From the NCBI GenBank assembly GCA_021731295.1, contig JAKFXQ010000006.1, positions 1-48,151 on the forward strand: a stretch of DNA of 48,151 bases, written 5' to 3'. This document shows positions 45,076 through 48,151 of the stretch, one piece after another; the first letter of the stretch is position 1, and each line of letters opens with the position of its first letter. The DNA is from Patescibacteria group bacterium (lineage in GTDB: Bacteria; Patescibacteriota; Minisyncoccia; Phycocordibacterales; UBA2100). The notes below the pieces were generated by a model. The model ran no database searches, was not told the DNA's origin, and saw nothing but the letters and a program-made list of their open reading frames with translations. A program made the position numbers and the translations under genes.

Positions 45076-46461
45076 ATGACCACGGCTCGCGTGCCGCCGC
45101 ATGACCTCGACATGGAACGAGCGCTCCTTGGTGCGCTTATGCTCGATCCGAGCGCCATTTACGAGGCCTCTGACATCGTTGTACCCGGTTCATTCTATGC
45201 ACCGAAACATCGCACCATTTTTGATGCAATGCTGTCTCTGTATCAGAAAAGCGAGCCGATTGATTTAGTAACTGTTTCGACGAAACTGAAGGAAAAGAAA
45301 ACGCTTCAGGATGTTGGTGGTGCTGCGTATCTGTCTGAACTTGTTTCGAGTGCCGCATCACCGGGGTCAGCGCGACACTATGCGCACACAGTGCAGGCGA
45401 AGTTTATTCTACGTTCCCTGATTGAAGCGGCGTCAAAAATTGGGGAACTTGGTTTCGAGGAGGCGCGAGACGTGGAGCAGGTATTGGATGAGGCGCAACA
45501 GATTGTCTACGCTGTATCTAATAAGACTTCGGGACGGGCCTTTAGTGCCATACGAGACGAGCTGACAGCTGCCTGGGAGCGTTTGGAGGCATTACAGAAC
45601 CATGACGACACTCTGCGTGGTGTTCCCACAGGCTTCCCTGCCCTGGATTCGCTGCTCTCGGGTCTTCAGAAGTCTGACCTTATCATTCTGGCAGCTCGCC
45701 CCTCCATGGGAAAGACGACGCTGGGGCTAGACATCGCGCGACAAGCCGCAATAAAGCACAAAGTACCCGTGGGGTTCTTTTCTCTGGAAATGAGCTCACA
45801 GCAGTTGGTTGATCGTATGCTCGCAGCACAGGCCGGCGTCAATTCCTGGAAGCTCCGCACCGGCAAAATTTCAAAGGATGATGACTTCGAGCGGCTCCAA
45901 CATGGGCTCGAGGAGTTGAGCGAGGCACCGATATACATTGACGACAAATCCTCTAACACCGTGCTCTCTATGCGGGCCATTGCGCGCCGTATGAAAAGCG
46001 AGAAAGGGCTGGGACTTATTGTCATCGACTACCTCCAGCTGATTCTGCCGACCATTCAGGGGGCAAATGTGTCCATGGTCCAGCAAGTGACGGAAATCTC
46101 GCGCGCACTCAAGGGTCTCGCACGTGATTTAGACGTGCCGGTCTTAGCACTCTCACAGCTGTCGCGTGCGGTCGAGCAACGCGGTGGACGCCCCCGCCTC
46201 TCGGACCTGCGAGACTCAGGTTCTATTGAGCAGGACGCAGACGTAGTCATGTTCATCCACCGCGAGGACATGATGGGTAATCGCACGGAGAATGAGAAGA
46301 ATAATGTCGCAGAGATACTTGTAGAAAAGCACCGTAACGGCCCCGTCGGCAAAATTGACCTTATTTTCGATGAGACAACGACAACGTTTAAGTCCCTTGA
46401 GAAGGCTAACTTCGGTGACTTCTCGCAGGCGCCCGTTTCCTCCGGCGGTGAGCCGTTTTGA
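45076..46461 (+). CDS. dnaB: Replicative DNA helicase DnaB
   Basis: PPHDLDMERALLGALMLDPSAI; LIILAARPSMGKTTLGLDIARQAA; VIDYLQLI; LSQLSRAVEQRGGRPRLSDLRDSGSIEQDADVVMFIHRE. Confidence 0.97.
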   Translation: MTTARVPPHDLDMERALLGALMLDPSAIYEASDIVVPGSFYAPKHRTIFDAMLSLYQKSEPIDLVTVSTKLKEKKTLQDVGGAAYLSELVSSAASPGSARHYAHTVQAKFILRSLIEAASKIGELGFEEARDVEQVLDEAQQIVYAVSNKTSGRAFSAIRDELTAAWERLEALQNHDDTLRGVPTGFPALDSLLSGLQKSDLIILAARPSMGKTTLGLDIARQAAIKHKVPVGFFSLEMSSQQLVDRMLAAQAGVNSWKLRTGKISKDDDFERLQHGLEELSEAPIYIDDKSSNTVLSMRAIARRMKSEKGLGLIVIDYLQLILPTIQGANVSMVQQVTEISRALKGLARDLDVPVLALSQLSRAVEQRGGRPRLSDLRDSGSIEQDADVVMFIHREDMMGNRTENEKNNVAEILVEKHRNGPVGKIDLIFDETTTTFKSLEKANFGDFSQAPVSSGGEPF

Positions 46462-46463
46462 CC

Positions 46464-47063
46464 ATGGGAGACCCAATATCGCTATTGTCAGAGCGCTTCG
46501 TTAAGTTTCCCGGTATTGGCCCACGCCAAGCGCAGCGCTTCGTACAGTTTCTATTACGCACGACGCCGAGCGCCCGTCGTGAGCTCGCTAATGCCATCCT
46601 AGCGCTCTCAGGCACGCACCGATGCGGACAGTGCATGCGCTATCACACCGGAGAAGAAGCGACGTGTGCCATATGCCTGCATCCGTCACGTGACGCAGCA
46701 CTACTCGCCGTTGTTGCTAGTGACACGGACTTAGACGCACTCGAAAAAAGCAGCGCCTACAAGGGTTATTACTTTGTCGTCGGCGGAACTATTTCGTTGG
46801 CAACGGAACGTGCGAGCGTGCTGCGTGAGAAGGAGTTGCTAAAGTATATCGCCGAACGAATAGACGCAGGACTAATCGAAGTCATTCTGGCGTTTCCAGC
46901 GAATCCAGAGGGCGACTACACCGGGAGTCAGCTCAAGGCCATCATCGGGGAGAAGTATCCCGGCATCCGCATTAGTAGTCTCGGCCGCGGACTCTCGACG
47001 GGGAGCGAGCTCGAGTACGCTGATCCAGACACACTGAAAAGCGCCTTCTCCGGAAGGCGCTAG
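46464..47063 (+). CDS. recR: Recombination protein RecR
   Basis: FVKFPGIGPRQAQRFVQFLL; CGQCMRYHTGEEATCAIC zinc finger; Toprim YYFVVGG...EVILAFPANPEGDYT. Confidence 0.95.
   Translation: MGDPISLLSERFVKFPGIGPRQAQRFVQFLLRTTPSARRELANAILALSGTHRCGQCMRYHTGEEATCAICLHPSRDAALLAVVASDTDLDALEKSSAYKGYYFVVGGTISLATERASVLREKELLKYIAERIDAGLIEVILAFPANPEGDYTGSQLKAIIGEKYPGIRISSLGRGLSTGSELEYADPDTLKSAFSGRR
47041..47060. terminator. Terminator hairpin inside the recR 3' end, probably for rplU
   Basis: GCGCCTT-ctccgg-AAGGCGC; on the minus strand followed by TTTTC immediately downstream of rplU. Confidence 0.65.
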
Positions 47064-47080
47064 TCAGGGTCTTGTTCGGG

Positions 47081-47392
47081 CTAGACCGAGAGAATCTTGA
47101 TTGTTGTCTGAGGCTGGCGGTGGCCGCGCTTCTTGAAGTAACGGCTCTTTGGGCGATAGCGAATGACGGTAACCTTATCGTCGCGGAAGTTCTCCACAAT
47201 CTCCGCGGTCACCTTGGCACCGGCGACCAGAGGAGCGCCGACGACTGTCTTTGAGCCGTCGTCAGTCAAAAGGACCGAGGTAAACTCGACCTTCTTCCCT
47301 TCGGCAGTGTCGAGCTTCTCAACAGTAAGGGTCGCCCCCTCTGTTGCGACGTACTGCTTGCCACCCGTCTCTATAATCGCAATTTTTGCCAT
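47081..47392 (-). CDS. rplU: 50S ribosomal protein L21
   Basis: AIIETGGKQYVATEGATLTVEKL ... KVTVIRYRPKSRYFKKRGHRQPQTTIKI. Confidence 0.96.
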   Translation of the reverse strand: MAKIAIIETGGKQYVATEGATLTVEKLDTAEGKKVEFTSVLLTDDGSKTVVGAPLVAGAKVTAEIVENFRDDKVTVIRYRPKSRYFKKRGHRQPQTTIKILSV

Positions 47393-47432
47393 AGTTCGCG
47401 GATTATAGCCGGATATCTGCCCTTGGCAAGCC

Positions 47433-48151
47433 CTATTCCTTGTCTTCCAATAGTGGTTTTTCGAGCGAGAGCCCGTCTAGTCCGATGGACTCACCCGTTA
47501 TACGCAGTACGTCCTTGTCTATCTTGGCCAGCTCCCTCGTGCCCGCGTTATAGTGATTTACCGTTGTGGAAAGCGAGGTCCCGAGCTTTCGATTGAACTC
47601 CTCATACGCCTTAAGATGGCGTCCCAGAGCCTCGACATTCTTGGCAATATCCTTAGCAGTCTCCTCGATTTTGAAGGCCTTAAAGCCGTACAAGACAGAC
47701 TGCAGGTAGGCCGCAAAGGTAGTTGGAGACACTATGATGACCTTCTTCTCGTTGTAAGCGTAGTCAATGAGGTTTCTCGTGTTCACCTTTACAGACCCCA
47801 CTTCGTTAACGAGCAAGTCGTAGTAAATTGCCTCGGCCGGAATGTACATGAACGCAAACGGCAGAGTGCCATCTTTTGGCCGCACGTACTTCGCGCACTC
47901 GTCTATACGCATTTTCAGGTCGTTTTTGAAAAGCTTCTCGAGCTCTGCGCGCTGAGCGTCGTCTACCGCGTTAACCAACCTTTGGTAGTTATCTAGTGAG
48001 AACTTGGCGTCGATAGGTATGATGCCTTCCTTGGTTTCAATGACCGCGTCCACTGTCTCTCCGCCCGGAAACTCGTGCTGCATGCGGTAGCTCCCGGGCG
48101 GCAGAATATTCCCCAAGATGAGTTCGAGCGACGCCTCCCCTAAGTTTCCAC
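47433..48151 (-). CDS. rmuC: DNA recombination protein RmuC family (partial, 5' end beyond window)
   Basis: Frame open to the window edge (GNLGEASLELILGNILPPGSYRMQHEFPGGETVDAVIETKEGIIPIDAKFSLDNYQRL); PFAFMYIPAEAIYYDLL; VIIVSPTTFAAYLQSVLYGFKA. Confidence 0.93.
   Translation of the reverse strand, partial: GNLGEASLELILGNILPPGSYRMQHEFPGGETVDAVIETKEGIIPIDAKFSLDNYQRLVNAVDDAQRAELEKLFKNDLKMRIDECAKYVRPKDGTLPFAFMYIPAEAIYYDLLVNEVGSVKVNTRNLIDYAYNEKKVIIVSPTTFAAYLQSVLYGFKAFKIEETAKDIAKNVEALGRHLKAYEEFNRKLGTSLSTTVNHYNAGTRELAKIDKDVLRITGESIGLDGLSLEKPLLEDKE

Noticed and set aside
1-48151. CRISPR arrays, IS elements/transposases, tRNA or rRNA genes
   Set aside because: No tandem repeat-spacer pattern, transposase-like ORF, or recognisable tRNA cloverleaf/rRNA signature found by eye; tRNAscan-SE/Infernal would be decisive.

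Overview
The window is a gene-dense, roughly 55% GC bacterial chromosome segment. Small divergent proteins and family content point to a Patescibacteria/CPR (Parcubacteria-like) genome; this assignment is inference, since no rRNA is present. Most genes lie on the minus strand. Recognisable core blocks are: the ribosomal alpha operon (infA-rpmJ-rpsM-rpsK-rpsD-rpoA-rplQ-rplM-rpsI), grpE-dnaK-dnaJ, a reduced mraY-ftsW-murG cluster flanked by scpA/scpB and a DD-carboxypeptidase, gltX, aspS, trpS, a short alaS, glmS, rlmB, mnmA, mltG, dnaB, recR, rplU and a partial rmuC at the right edge. I saw no CRISPR array, transposon or convincing tRNA/rRNA gene. The strongest observation is a recurrent start architecture: a TANNNT -10-like hexamer exactly 6 nt before the start codon, with no Shine-Dalgarno, at 11 genes on both strands, plus several more at 7 nt. 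This suggests pervasive leaderless transcription. Other leads are an unidentified ~300-nt structured non-coding region upstream of glmS, a hairpin/U-tract/palindrome between rpsD and rpoA, terminators embedded in the coding 3' ends of convergent genes, an ATP-cone plus restriction-endonuclease-like protein, a sigma-region-4/HARE-HTH protein divergent from dnaB, a PilM/FtsA-like plus baseplate-J-like envelope pair, a stand-alone secretion-associated-looking membrane protein, and a two-gene histidine kinase module without a response regulator.
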